41,623 bases of DNA. It comes from Brachybacterium sp. YJGR34. GTDB lineage: Bacteria; Actinomycetota; Actinomycetes; Actinomycetales; Dermabacteraceae. Location: assembly GCF_003347015.1 (NCBI RefSeq), contig NZ_PNFB01000027.1:1-41623 (forward strand), given 5' to 3'. Positions 1 to 7,272 of this stretch are shown piece after piece. The translations under genes and the position numbers were made by a program. Position 1 is the stretch's first letter; each line of letters begins with the position of its first letter. The notes below the pieces were generated by a model, which made no database searches, had not been told where the DNA came from, and saw only the letters and a program-made list of their open reading frames with translations.

Positions 1-29
1 GACAGGACGATCACCCGGTTCTTCGCCAT
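1..29 (-). CDS. IS481-type transposase, 5' end only (runs off the window)
   Basis: Only the first nine codons are inside the window, reading leftwards from an ATG at 29: MAKNRVIVL. This resembles the start of IS481-group transposases of actinobacteria, whose N-terminus carries a helix-turn-helix followed by a DDE integrase core. The start lies 12 bases beyond a copy of the repeated terminal motif (41-60), as expected for the left end of such an element. The call rests on very few residues plus the matching C-terminal remnant next to it, so it is tentative. Confidence 0.4.
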
Positions 30-40
30 CGCTCATTGTG

Positions 41-188
41 CGAACGATGTCCCGAGACATGCTCCGGCAGTGCACGCGAACGATGTCCCGAGACAGGTGC
101 GAACTATGTGCTGAGACCAGACACCCCTAGCTCCACCGTGTGTGAAGTCTCGGGACATCGTTCGCAGATGTCTCGGGACATGGTTCAC
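41..188. repeat. Five copies of an IS terminal motif (three direct, two inverted)
   Basis: The motif CGAACGATGTCCCGAGACA occurs at 41-60 and 77-95, with a degenerate copy at 100-120. Its reverse complement occurs at 147-164 and 169-188. The two inverted copies lie inside the 3' end of the transposase remnant at 127-420, and the three direct copies lie just upstream of the next transposase start at 29. I read this as the right end of one IS481-type element abutting the left end of another, with about 26 bases (121-146) between the two groups. Confidence 0.75.
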
Positions 189-420
189 GAAGCAGGGCCT
201 CGGTTTTCACCGGGGCCCTTCTTCTTGGCTGGTAGCCGCGGGTGGTGTCGATGGTGAACTCGGCGAGGATGGTGCCGGTGTCGAGGTCGGTGACGAGGAC
301 GTCGTCGTGGTCGATGAGGAGTCTGACGGGCCGGCTCTTGTGGGCGCGGCCGATGCCGAGGTGGCGCATGCGACCGGCGTGACGCAAGGAGACTTTCCCG
401 TCCGGGACTGCCGCACGATC
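127..420 (-). pseudogene. IS481-type transposase, C-terminal remnant
   Basis: The minus-strand frame ending with TAG at 127-129 encodes a C-terminal piece with DGKVSLRHAGRMRHLGIGRAH-like sequence followed by LLIDHDDVLVTDLDTG and FTIDTTRGYQP. This is the typical tail of IS481-family transposases after the DDE integrase core. The catalytic core is absent: recognisable similarity fades near 405-420, just where the left end of an IS3-type element could begin. The last residues (PCPETSANDVPR) are encoded by the terminal repeats themselves. It is non-functional, and the exact break point cannot be fixed by eye. Confidence 0.65.
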
Positions 421-499
421 AGGTGACAGTTTGACCTGATCTACGGCCTGGTTTCCAGTTGACGTCGCTAGTCGATGGCCTTCATGGAAGGCTCACCGC

Positions 500-799
500 A
501 TGCCCCGCCCGTACCCTCCCGAGTTCCGTGCACGCGCCATCGCTCTCGTGCGTGAGGGCCGGCAAGCCAAGCAGACTGCCGCCGATCTTGGCATCTACGC
601 AGTCACACTCCACAACTGGCTGCGGCAGGACGACATCGACCACGGCCAAAGACCAGGCCTCAGCACACGAGAATCGGCGGAGTTGCGCGCAGCTCGCGGA
701 CGCGTCCGGCAACTCGAAGAAGAAATCGCGATCCTCCGCCGGGCAGCGACGTGGCTCGACGAGGAGGGAGGAGTCGCCCCAGAAGGGCCCACCCGGTGA
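500..799 (+). CDS. IS3-family transposase OrfA
   Basis: A 99-residue protein with the usual size and layout of IS3-family OrfA. It has an N-terminal helix-turn-helix of the HTH_Tnp_1 type (FRARAIALVREG ... TAADLGIYAVTLHNWLRQ, about residues 9-43) and a C-terminal leucine-zipper-like helix (RVRQLEEEIAILRRA, about 68-82). OrfA binds the element's terminal repeats and is normally fused to OrfB by -1 frameshifting to make the active transposase. Its stop TGA (797-799) overlaps a GTG of the OrfB frame at 796, the usual arrangement. OrfB is cut off after about 22 codons, so the element cannot move by itself. Confidence 0.85.
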   Translation: MPRPYPPEFRARAIALVREGRQAKQTAADLGIYAVTLHNWLRQDDIDHGQRPGLSTRESAELRAARGRVRQLEEEIAILRRAATWLDEEGGVAPEGPTR

Positions 800-936
800 T
801 CGACCGACTCGTCGACGCCGGGGCACCCGTTCACACCTGCTGCCGCCTGCTGGGAGTCTGTGGAAGCCTCACCGTAGGGCAGGTCAAGATGGCACCTATG
901 CGTGCAGCAGTCCCTCTCGTCCTGCGTCGCGGTTAA
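796..936 (+). pseudogene. IS3-family OrfB, truncated after the first ~22 codons
   Basis: The frame starting at GTG 796, overlapping the orfA stop as GTGA, reads VIDRLVDAGAP then VHTCCRLLGV. This matches the start of IS3 OrfB proteins, in which a short helical segment precedes the DDE domain. Similarity stops around 862. The rest of the frame to the stop at 934-936 looks like unrelated sequence, and no DDE integrase motifs appear anywhere downstream. It is a 3'-deleted copy, so its partner OrfA is probably a relic as well. Confidence 0.6.
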
Positions 937-989
937 GTCGTGAGCTTGGGCAGGCGCTAGAGTCACCCCACCCCCGACGAGGAGCGAGC

Positions 990-1181
990 ATGGACAGAGA
1001 CAGCCTTATCAAGTACATCAACGCCACGATCGCCAGCGGAGATGCCCAGACCTCGGCAGAGGGCTACGACGTCGATGCGATCGCAGATGATCTCACCGAG
1101 CATGTCGGCGACAGTAGGGTGATCGAGATCGACGCGCCGGTGTTCTGGGCGACCGTGAGCAGGCACCAGAAGCACACCTGA
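990..1181 (+). CDS. Hypothetical 63-aa acidic protein
   Basis: ATG at 990 is preceded by GAGGAG at 979-984 with suitable spacing, and a 63-residue acidic protein follows. It starts MDRDSLIKYINATIASGD and contains YDVDAIADDL and IEIDAPVFWATVSRHQ. The pattern of a short helix, a V-D-A-I-A-D-D-L segment and a W-x-x-V-x-R-H end looks like a small conserved cytoplasmic protein, but I cannot name the family. No signal peptide, cysteines or membrane segment are present. It lies between the truncated IS3 element and the Tat-exported protein, in a strip with lower third-position GC than the rest of the window, so it is probably part of the accessory region. Confidence 0.6.
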   Translation: MDRDSLIKYINATIASGDAQTSAEGYDVDAIADDLTEHVGDSRVIEIDAPVFWATVSRHQKHT

Positions 1182-1274
1182 CCGGGCATCTGCCGACAGG
1201 CAGTGCTGATCGTTGCACCGGTAGATGCGACGCGTGCACAATGGCTCATACGGGATCTCAAGGTAGGGGCAGGG

Positions 1275-1832
1275 TTGTCGAAGCCAGGACGTGAGTTGAG
1301 GGAGTCTTCCGGGACGCGACGGAAGCTGTTGAAGGCGGCAGGATGGTCCGTTCCTGCGATCGCCGTAGCAACGGCAGCGCCAGCGATCGCCGCCTCGGCA
1401 GCGCCAACGTTCACTTTCACCCAGACGAGCCTCGTCTGGGAGATGCCCAAGGCAGTCTCGAACTACTTCCTCGCCCGCTACACGCTCGTCAACGACGGAC
1501 AAGGGCCGGGGAAACCCACCGTGACCTTCTACGTCGCCACCGAGCGGCTCAGCCTCAACATCGCTCAGATCGATCCTAACTGGGCGGTCTCCGCGGGCCC
1601 CGTCGCCTACGCTAAGACCCTCACCTGGGCCGGCCCAGACTGCCCTGTCGGCGGTGAGGTCATTCTGGGAGGCACGAGCCCTGACATTCCCGGCTACTTC
1701 CGAGGAGCTGTCGCGAACAACCCGCCCAACCTCGGCACCCCGACCGAGGCCAGCAACTTCAACACGGCCGCCGCCGTCGTTCCCGCCGGAGCGAACGACA
1801 CCGTCTTCTATGACGGCGACAACTACCCCTGA
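1275..1832 (+). CDS. Tat-exported protein of unknown function
   Basis: A 185-residue protein with a twin-arginine signal peptide: TRRKLLKAAGWSVPAIAV, then a hydrophobic Ala-rich stretch ending APAIAASA, with cleavage likely after about residue 41. The mature part (TFTFTQTSLVW ... YTLVNDGQGPGKPTVTFYV ... VFYDGDNYP) looks like an all-beta extracellular domain; I see no catalytic motif or anchor. I chose TTG 1275, preceded by AGGTAGGGGCAGGG. The frame is open back to GTG 1203, and TTG 1296 behind AGGA is also possible. Third-position GC is lower than in core genes here, suggesting recent acquisition. It is followed by a strong terminator at 1898. Confidence 0.65.
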   Translation: MSKPGRELRESSGTRRKLLKAAGWSVPAIAVATAAPAIAASAAPTFTFTQTSLVWEMPKAVSNYFLARYTLVNDGQGPGKPTVTFYVATERLSLNIAQIDPNWAVSAGPVAYAKTLTWAGPDCPVGGEVILGGTSPDIPGYFRGAVANNPPNLGTPTEASNFNTAAAVVPAGANDTVFYDGDNYP

Positions 1833-1897
1833 CCTTTCGCGAAGCACCAAGGGCGAAGAGCCTCGCTGCGGGCCGCACCGGAGATCGCTCGCATGGC

Positions 1898-1947
1898 AAA
1901 GCGCCCCCATCCCAGCCGTGAGGCCTGGATGGGGGCGCTTTCGTTGT
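1898..1947 (+). terminator. 15-bp perfect hairpin terminator
   Basis: AAAGCGCCCCCATCC at 1898-1912 pairs perfectly with GGATGGGGGCGCTTT at 1927-1941 around a 14-base loop. The T tract that follows is short (TCGTTGT). It sits between the convergent Tat-exported gene (+) and the 44-aa cysteine protein (-), so it may stop transcription from both sides. Confidence 0.8.
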
Positions 1948-2081
1948 CACCGTCGTCGGGCGTCGCGGTCCGCTTGTTCGCACTCGGCGCGGCACTGCTC
2001 GGCTGCCCGCTGGGAGTTGAACGGGGAGCCGCACAGGTGGCAGGTCCAGTCGAGGCCCGGCCAGTCAGGCGTCGTCGCCAT
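1947..2081 (-). CDS. 44-aa putative zinc-binding small protein
   Basis: ATG at 2081 is preceded by GGAG six bases upstream, and TGA at 1949-1947 ends a 44-residue protein. It reads MATTPDWPGLDWTCHLCGSP, then FNSQRAAEQCRAECEQ and an Arg-rich end. Four cysteines at positions 14, 17, 30 and 34 (C-x2-C-x12-C-x3-C) suggest a miniature zinc finger or ribbon. Its start overlaps the last 17 bases of the holin-like gene upstream, so the two are probably translationally coupled. Small cysteine proteins of this kind are common in actinophage late regions, which fits the holin-like partner. The function is unknown; metal binding is inferred from cysteine spacing only. Confidence 0.6.
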   Translation of the reverse strand: MATTPDWPGLDWTCHLCGSPFNSQRAAEQCRAECEQADRDARRR

Positions 2082-2421
2082 CAGCTGCTCCGGTGCCGAG
2101 TCCGATCGCGCCGAGGAGGCGCTGCGCGGACGGGAGTGCCATGATGCGGGTCAGGGCGACTTCGAACGCGGTGAGGAACGCTGCGGCCGCGTACCAGGCG
2201 CGCAACGCGTCGGGCAGGTGGGCGCCGCGCTCCTCGTCGATGATCGGCTGTGCGACCACGAACAGGATTAGCGCGGGGACGAGGATCTGGACGGCGGTGC
2301 GGGCGCCGGCTCGCCAGGGGTGCAGTTCCTGGGTGGACGTGCGGTGGGTGGAATGGGGACAGTTCGCGAGCGCACCGCCGCGGCACGCTACGACGGGACC
2401 AGGACCGATCCGGGGTTGCAT
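2065..2421 (-). CDS. Phage holin-like small membrane protein
   Basis: Up to 118 residues. The convincing part begins near residue 34: HPWRAGARTAVQILVPALIL, a first membrane segment, then a second one (LRAWYAAAAFLTAFEVALTRIM) and a short tail (ALPSAQRLLGAIGLG). This HPWR...RTAVQ...ALTRIMALP layout resembles small two-segment proteins from actinophage lysis or tail regions, often annotated as holins. The first ~30 residues from ATG 2421 look unconvincing, and that ATG is the reverse complement of the ATG region used by the plus-strand gene at 2422, so the N-terminus may be truncated or mis-started. No endolysin is visible nearby; I suspect a prophage fragment. Confidence 0.5.
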   Translation of the reverse strand: MQPRIGPGPVVACRGGALANCPHSTHRTSTQELHPWRAGARTAVQILVPALILFVVAQPIIDEERGAHLPDALRAWYAAAAFLTAFEVALTRIMALPSAQRLLGAIGLGTGAADGDDA

Positions 2422-2904
2422 ATGCCGCTCAAGCTCGCAGGGCTCGGTGCCGCCGTCCTGGCCTTGATGGTCTCCACGCTCTTCGTGATCGTCATCGTTC
2501 AGCCCCGCGCCGTGGCATTCGGTGAGCTCGTCGATCTAGTCGGTCACGGCTTCGACGTTAAGGCGCCCAGGGAGATGGTCGAGACGCTCGACGGCACCGT
2601 GCAGAAGGACATCTCTCCGGTAGACCAGTCCGTCGCCGTGCGACGGGGCACGGCACCGTCGCCGCGGACGCCTCGATCCAGTGGCAGCTCGCGACCGCCA
2701 AGGAGACTGACCTCGGGTTCATCACGGGATGCTCCCGGAACGTCTCGGCCAGGCGCTCCATGGGCGGCGCAACCGACACGATCCACCACGAAGGGCCGGG
2801 ACCCAGAGGCCCGGGCCCGTCGCTGGCAACGCTCACGAGCAGCGTTCAAGAATTCTGCTCACGAGGTCGAGACCTCAGGACCCCTCGTTGTCCCGGCGGT
2901 TGAG
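2422..2904 (+). pseudogene. Membrane-anchored hypothetical protein, broken by a -1 frameshift
   Basis: ATG 2422, with GGGG six bases upstream, opens a frame encoding MPLKLAGLGAAVLALMVSTL, an N-terminal membrane segment, followed by VKAPREMVETLDGTVQKD. Near 2641-2652 this frame loses its coding character, and a different frame takes over with strong G/C third positions: GTVAADASIQWQLATAKETD, then LGFITGCSRNVSARR, ending at TGA 2902-2904. A single missing base in the stretch CGACGGGGCACGGCACC would explain this. I do not recognise the family. It could be a real pseudogene or a sequencing error; its end overlaps the stop of the convergent gene by about 30 bases. Confidence 0.45.
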
Positions 2905-4332
2905 CGGGTCCAGCTCCGGATGACGCTCGTCGTGGTCCCGACGCTGCTGCTCGGCGTCCTGATCCTCCGATGGCGGCCGGCCCGTCTCCTGAGACGGCGC
3001 GGGACCAGCCGCGCGATGGCTCCCCGCCGTCCCGGTGCGGACCGGGGCGTCGCCGCGATGGAGTTCGGACGATCCGCCGACGGAGCTCGGCTGCTGCCGG
3101 CCCTGATCGCTCGGGACGGACGGGCCGTGACCGACGGACTGGTCTCCGAGGACGGAGGAGTTCTTCGCGTCGTCCGCGGCGTCGCCCAGTGATGCGGAAT
3201 CCCTGTCGCGGGACTCGGGGACACCGTCCGTGGACGGTGTCCGACCTGCCCCGTCGACCCTGTCCGTGGTGGATCCGTGCTGGTCGAAGCCCGAGGTCGA
3301 GGATTCGCGGGAGGGGACGGTGGCGTCGGTGCGCGACGCGGAGGAGTCCCGGCCGGCGGGTGCGTGGTCCTCGTCGGCAGAGATCGGTGCCCGATGCGAC
3401 GGTCCGTTCCCCAGCGAGGACGCCTCCGCATCGAGCGGAGACTCAGAGCCGAGGGACTCGCGCTGCGAGAAGTTCTCCTGGCGGACGTCAGAGCGTCGAG
3501 TCGGGGAGTTCGCAGCGGCGTGCTCCTCCGCGGATCCCGGCGCCCGCTTCAACTCCTCGTTCGTCAGCGGCTCGGGATTCGAGCTCGTGTCGCTGTGCCT
3601 GCCGGGCTCGCCGTGCTCGGCATTCCTGCCGTCGGCAGCCCGGTCGTTTCCGGCACGCAGTCCCTGCCCGGGGGTCTCGCCGGCAGCGTCGCGGAGATGA
3701 TCATCCTGAGGGGCGGGACGAGCCACGGCCGGGTCGCTCGCCGTTGTCGGCCCGGGCTCGCCACCACCGGTCCGGTGACCGTTGGCGCCCGATCCCTCTG
3801 CGTGCCTGTTCTCCGTGCCCGAACCTGCGGCGGCACCGCCCGTGACGGAAGCTCCGCCCAGAGCCGCGTCCGTGCCCATGCCGTTCTCGCCCCGGCGCTC
3901 CTGTTGGGCAGGGGCGGCGGCATCGTCGTGACGATCGGCGCGAGCGCCCTTCCGTGCTCTGACATCGCTGTCCGGATCGACCTCATCGGCACGGCGAAGG
4001 TCCTCGTCGTACTGTGTGCGGGCCTGCTCGGCCCGTGCCTGCTCCTGATCGGCGGCCTGCTGCTTCTTCTCCGCATCGCGCTGGGCGCGGTCCGCGTCCA
4101 GCTTCGCCTGCTCAGCCTGCAGCGAGCGCTCCCGAGCCTTCAGCTCGCGGTCCTTGACCTGCTCGCGCTCCGATTCCGCTCGAGCACGCATCTCGGCGGC
4201 ACGACGCCGGTCCTCCTCGTGCTGTCGCTCCCGCTTCTTCTTCCCCACGACCACGCCGACGATGATCAGCACGATGATCACGACGAGCGCGATGACGATC
4301 AGGGGGATGACCCAACTGGGAAGTTCATTCAT
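2875..4332 (-). CDS. Single-pass membrane protein with coiled coil and long disordered tail
   Basis: 485 residues from ATG 4332, preceded by GAGGAG. Residues 8-29 form one very hydrophobic segment (WVIPLIVIALVVIIVLIIVG), followed at once by KKKRER, so the rest should lie in the cytoplasm. Residues ~30-115 are a charged, Glu/Arg/Ala/Gln-rich coiled coil (REQVKDRELKARERSLQAEQ). The remaining ~365 residues are Gly/Ser/Asp/Glu/Arg-rich, of low complexity and probably disordered, with no catalytic motif. The architecture suggests a membrane scaffold or stress-associated protein; no family is recognised. It is monocistronic, with 215 bases to the next gene upstream on the same strand. Confidence 0.75.
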   Translation of the reverse strand: MNELPSWVIPLIVIALVVIIVLIIVGVVVGKKKRERQHEEDRRRAAEMRARAESEREQVKDRELKARERSLQAEQAKLDADRAQRDAEKKQQAADQEQARAEQARTQYDEDLRRADEVDPDSDVRARKGARADRHDDAAAPAQQERRGENGMGTDAALGGASVTGGAAAGSGTENRHAEGSGANGHRTGGGEPGPTTASDPAVARPAPQDDHLRDAAGETPGQGLRAGNDRAADGRNAEHGEPGRHSDTSSNPEPLTNEELKRAPGSAEEHAAANSPTRRSDVRQENFSQRESLGSESPLDAEASSLGNGPSHRAPISADEDHAPAGRDSSASRTDATVPSRESSTSGFDQHGSTTDRVDGAGRTPSTDGVPESRDRDSASLGDAADDAKNSSVLGDQSVGHGPSVPSDQGRQQPSSVGGSSELHRGDAPVRTGTAGSHRAAGPAPSQETGRPPSEDQDAEQQRRDHDERHPELDPLNRRDNEGS

Positions 4333-4547
4333 GGCCCACTCCTCGTTCAGGTCGCCCCGACCACCGAGGCGCGGGCACGGCTCACGGGCCCGGGGCGACA
4401 CGTCTGTTACATGATTGGAACACCGTTTATGCCCCGCGTCACGTTCGGGCATGAACCGGCTGGTAGGTCGGGTGCCCCTGTGTCCCGTGCCAAGCAGTGG
4501 GGAGGATCCTGGGCGTGGAGGGGTTGGGGTGTCCCCTGCGTTCCGAG

Positions 4548-5741
4548 TCACGTCGCGGGCGCCGTCACCTCGACACGGAGGACACGGTCGTCGCCGGGGC
4601 GGGCATCGGTGCCGCCCCAGGTCGCGCGGTCGGTGTTGGAGGTGAGGAGCCAGAGGGCGCCGTCCGGAGCGACCTCGACGGTGCGGATCCGGCCGTACTC
4701 GCCCACCAGGTGGTCGATCGGCTCGCCCGTGGCGGTGCCGCCCTCGACCGGGAGCTGCCAGAGCCGCTGTCCACCCAGCGCCCCGATCCACAGCGATCCC
4801 GCGGCATACGCCACGCCGGAGGGGCTGGCGTCGTCCGGGTGGATCGTGGCGATCGGCTCCACCCCGGTGTCTCCGTCGATGCCCTCGGTCTCGGGCCAGC
4901 CGTAGTCCTCGCCGAGGCGCAGGACGTTGACCTCGTCCCAGGTGCGGTGGCCGAGCTCCGAGGCGTAGGAGGTGCCGTCCGGCCCGAAGGCGATGCCCTG
5001 GACGTTGCGGTGCCCGCTGGAGTAGATGGGGGAGTCCTCCGGATTGTCCGCGGGAAGGGAGCCGTCGGTGGCGATCCGCAGGATCTTGCCGTTGAGGGAG
5101 GCGTCGTCGGCGGCGTTCTCGGGCTCGAAAGCGTCGCCGGTCCCGATCCACAGGTGCCCGTCCGGGCCGATGGCGAGGCGCCCGCCGTGGTGGCGGTCGG
5201 CGGTCAGGATGCCGTCGAGCAGCGTCCGCTCGACGGCGAGGGACTCGAAGTCCTCGGCGATCGTGAGGGCGAGGATCCGGTTCTCGTCGGCGCCGGAGAC
5301 GGAGGCGTAGACCGTGCGATCCTCGTCGAAGTCGGGGGAGGCGACGATGCCGAGCAGCCCGCCCTCGGAGGAGACCTCCACGCCGGGCAGGACGCCGACC
5401 ACCACGGGATCTCCGCCATCGGTCCCGAGCCGCAGGATCCGGCCGCTGATCCGTTCCGAGACGAGCGCCGTCCCATCGGGGAGGAAGGTCAGTCCCCAGG
5501 GAGCCTCCAGGCCGGTGGTCAGCTCCTCCACCCCGCCGAGCGTGGCGGCGGCGCTCTGCGCGGGTGTCGGATCGGCGGGTGCCTCGGGGGAGATCCGGGG
5601 GGCCGGTCGCTCGGACGGATCAGCGGTCGGGCCTCCGCAGCCTGCCACGGCGAGGCCGAGGGACAGGGTGCTGAGCACCACCGCGGTGGCACGGGAGACG
5701 TCTCGCCACGGTGAGGACAGGGGCAGTTCTGGGGGTCGCAT
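4548..5741 (-). CDS. Glucose/sorbosone dehydrogenase-family (PQQ-type) lipoprotein
   Basis: 397 residues. The N-terminus is a lipoprotein signal with lipobox LAVAGC (Cys35), so the protein should be anchored on the outside of the membrane. The rest is the six-bladed beta-propeller of the GSDH family (soluble aldose sugar dehydrogenases, YliI-like): [82 protein letters not shown]. Conserved HHGGRL and GHRN motifs include residues that bind PQQ and calcium in characterised members. It lies 28 bases behind the SDR gene on the same strand, so both are probably co-transcribed. The substrate is unknown and PQQ supply is not evident here. Confidence 0.88.
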   Translation of the reverse strand: MRPPELPLSSPWRDVSRATAVVLSTLSLGLAVAGCGGPTADPSERPAPRISPEAPADPTPAQSAAATLGGVEELTTGLEAPWGLTFLPDGTALVSERISGRILRLGTDGGDPVVVGVLPGVEVSSEGGLLGIVASPDFDEDRTVYASVSGADENRILALTIAEDFESLAVERTLLDGILTADRHHGGRLAIGPDGHLWIGTGDAFEPENAADDASLNGKILRIATDGSLPADNPEDSPIYSSGHRNVQGIAFGPDGTSYASELGHRTWDEVNVLRLGEDYGWPETEGIDGDTGVEPIATIHPDDASPSGVAYAAGSLWIGALGGQRLWQLPVEGGTATGEPIDHLVGEYGRIRTVEVAPDGALWLLTSNTDRATWGGTDARPGDDRVLRVEVTAPAT

Positions 5742-5769
5742 CGCAACGCCTGGCAGGGAGGGGCGGCGA

Positions 5770-6507
5770 CTACGCCGCGCCGCCGTTGACGAAGAGGGTC
5801 TGCCCGTTGATCCATCGCGCGGGACCGGCCAGGAACGCCACGGTCTCGGCGATGTCCTCCGGCGTGCCGAGCCGCTGGAACGGGTTGCCGCCGGCGATCT
5901 GCTCGACCAGCTCCGGGCTCTTGCCGTCCAGGAACAGCGGCGTCGCCGTGGGGCCCGGGGCGACCGCGTTGACCGTGATGTCGCGACCGCGCAGCTCGCG
6001 CGCCAGGATCAGCGAGAGAGCCTCGACCGCGGCTTTGGAGGCGGCGTAGGCGCCGTAGGTCGGGGTCTGCAGGCGCGTGATCGAGCTCGAGAAGTTGATG
6101 ATGGCGCCGCCCGGGCGGATCCGCTGTGCGGCGAGCTGGTCGACGACGACGGTGCCGCGCACGTTGACGCGCTGGACCCGGTCGAACTCCTCCAGATCGA
6201 GCTGCGCGACGGGGGACAGCGGCATGATCCCCGCCGTGTGCACGAGCACGTCCACGCCGCCGAACTCCCGCTGGGCCGTGTCGAACAGCGCCGCGGCCGT
6301 CTCCTCCTCCGCGATGTCGCCGCCGACGGTCAGCGCGCGGCCCCCGAGCTCCGTGATGGACGCGGCCGTCCTCTCGGCCTGCTCCGCGTTGCCGTGGTAA
6401 TGCACGACGACCGCGATCCCGTCGGCGGCGAGGCGCAGAGCGCACGCCCGGCCGATGCCGCCGGACCCTCCGGTCACGATCGCGATGCGTTCGGTGGTGC
6501 TGCTCAT
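5770..6507 (-). CDS. Short-chain dehydrogenase/reductase
   Basis: 245 residues, the normal length for a classical SDR. ATG 6507 follows GAAGGGA. The cofactor motif TGGSGGIGR is near residue 12, the HTAG segment (normally NNAG) near 90, the catalytic Ser in INFSSS near 138 and Y-x3-K in YGAYAASK near 151-155, followed by [12 protein letters not shown]; the C-terminus FVNGGAA is typical. The HYHG sequence after strand 2 hints at NADP(H), as in 3-oxoacyl-ACP reductase-like members, but this is weak. It is divergent from a TetR gene and upstream of the GSDH lipoprotein, so probably a TetR-controlled alcohol or sugar oxidoreductase. Confidence 0.92.
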   Translation of the reverse strand: MSSTTERIAIVTGGSGGIGRACALRLAADGIAVVVHYHGNAEQAERTAASITELGGRALTVGGDIAEEETAAALFDTAQREFGGVDVLVHTAGIMPLSPVAQLDLEEFDRVQRVNVRGTVVVDQLAAQRIRPGGAIINFSSSITRLQTPTYGAYAASKAAVEALSLILARELRGRDITVNAVAPGPTATPLFLDGKSPELVEQIAGGNPFQRLGTPEDIAETVAFLAGPARWINGQTLFVNGGAA

Positions 6508-6527
6508 GGCAGATCCCTTCGTCATGA

Positions 6528-6553
6528 TATGAACAACTCGTACATTAAACTGG
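6528..6553. promoter_or_regulatory. TetR-type dyad between divergent SDR and TetR genes
   Basis: TGAACAACTCGTACA at 6530-6544 is an imperfect 15-bp dyad (TGAACAA-C-TCGTACA, five of seven arm positions paired). Reading the minus strand, it lies between TTTAAT and a TATCAT -10-like hexamer for the SDR gene. Reading the plus strand, it overlaps TACATT (6541-6546), a -10-like hexamer for the TetR gene. Binding here would shut both promoters, the classic autoregulated divergent TetR design. This is inference from sequence only. Confidence 0.45.
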
Positions 6554-6607
6554 TGGGCGTGGAAGCACAAGAGGTGCCGCGCCGCACCGTCAGGAGAGGG
6601 AGCAGCG

Positions 6608-7213
6608 ATGAGCGACGAGCAGCAGGCCGTGCGGCGCGGACGGGGTAGGAGGCCCGCGGCGGAGGTCCGCGCGGAGGTCCTCGCGGCGACCGGCCGCCTG
6701 TTCCTCGAGGAGGGACTGCGGGCCGTGACCTTCGACCGCGTCGCCAAGGAGGCGGGATCGAGCAAGGTCACGCTGTACAAGTGGTGGCCCTCGCCCGGGG
6801 CGATGGCCGCGGAGGCGTACTTCGCCCGGAGCGCCCCGGTCCTGGCCTTCGCCGACACCGGCGACCTGCGGGCGGACCTCGTCTCCCAGCTGACGTCCTT
6901 CGTGCGATGGCTGACCCGCGACGGCGCTGCCACACCGGTCGCCGAGCTGATCGGCGCCGCACAGGTCGACCCCGGTGTCGCCCGGGCGTGGGCCGAGGAG
7001 TACGCGCGACCGCGGCGCGAGCTCGCCCGTGAGCGGCTCCGCGCCGCCTGTCGGCAGGGGCAGCTGCGGGAGGATGCCGATCTGGACGTGATCGTCGACC
7101 AGCTCTGGGGCGCGTGCTACCACCGGCTGCTCGTCCTCCAGGTGCCCTTCGACGAGACGCTGGTTCCTCGGCTGGTCGATCACGCGCTCCACGGCGCGGC
7201 CGGCCGGGCCTGA
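6608..7213 (+). CDS. TetR/AcrR-family transcriptional regulator
   Basis: 201 residues with a GGAGAGGGAG ribosome-binding site ahead of ATG 6608. The DNA-binding domain is at about residues 20-66: VLAATGRLFLEEGLRAVTFD, then VAKEAGSSKVTLYKWWPS, with a Lys-Trp-Trp in place of the more common YxxF end of the recognition region, as in the TetR_C_16-like group. The C-terminal ligand domain is helical and ends in VDQLWGACYHRLL. It is divergent from the SDR/GSDH pair with 100 bases between, so it most likely represses them and itself. The inducer is unknown. Confidence 0.9.
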   Translation: MSDEQQAVRRGRGRRPAAEVRAEVLAATGRLFLEEGLRAVTFDRVAKEAGSSKVTLYKWWPSPGAMAAEAYFARSAPVLAFADTGDLRADLVSQLTSFVRWLTRDGAATPVAELIGAAQVDPGVARAWAEEYARPRRELARERLRAACRQGQLREDADLDVIVDQLWGACYHRLLVLQVPFDETLVPRLVDHALHGAAGRA

Positions 7214-7260
7214 GGCCCTGCTCGATCGCCGCCGTCCGCCCCCGTCCGCCCTGGTCCGGA

Positions 7261-7266
7261 TACGAT
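7261..7266 (+). promoter_or_regulatory. -10 hexamer of a leaderless transcript (acyltransferase)
   Basis: TACGAT ends six bases before ATG 7273 and no Shine-Dalgarno is present, so transcription should start at or next to the A of the start codon. The same TANNNT-N6 arrangement recurs at six other genes of this window. Confidence 0.6.
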
Positions 7267-7272
7267 CCGGGC

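Noticed and set aside
41..188. Repeat block as a CRISPR array
   Set aside because: Copies occur in both orientations with spacers of very different length and overlap a transposase end; there are no cas genes.
3277..4905. Long plus-strand open frame (over 540 codons)
   Set aside because: It is antisense to the well-supported membrane protein gene (2875-4332) and the GSDH lipoprotein gene; no start signal, and the product shows no family. Such frames are expected opposite GC-rich genes.
4333..5151. Upstream extension of the minus frame of the 2875-4332 gene
   Set aside because: It is Arg/Pro-rich noise overlapping the GSDH gene in another frame; the GAGGAG-ATG at 4332 and the membrane anchor mark the real start.
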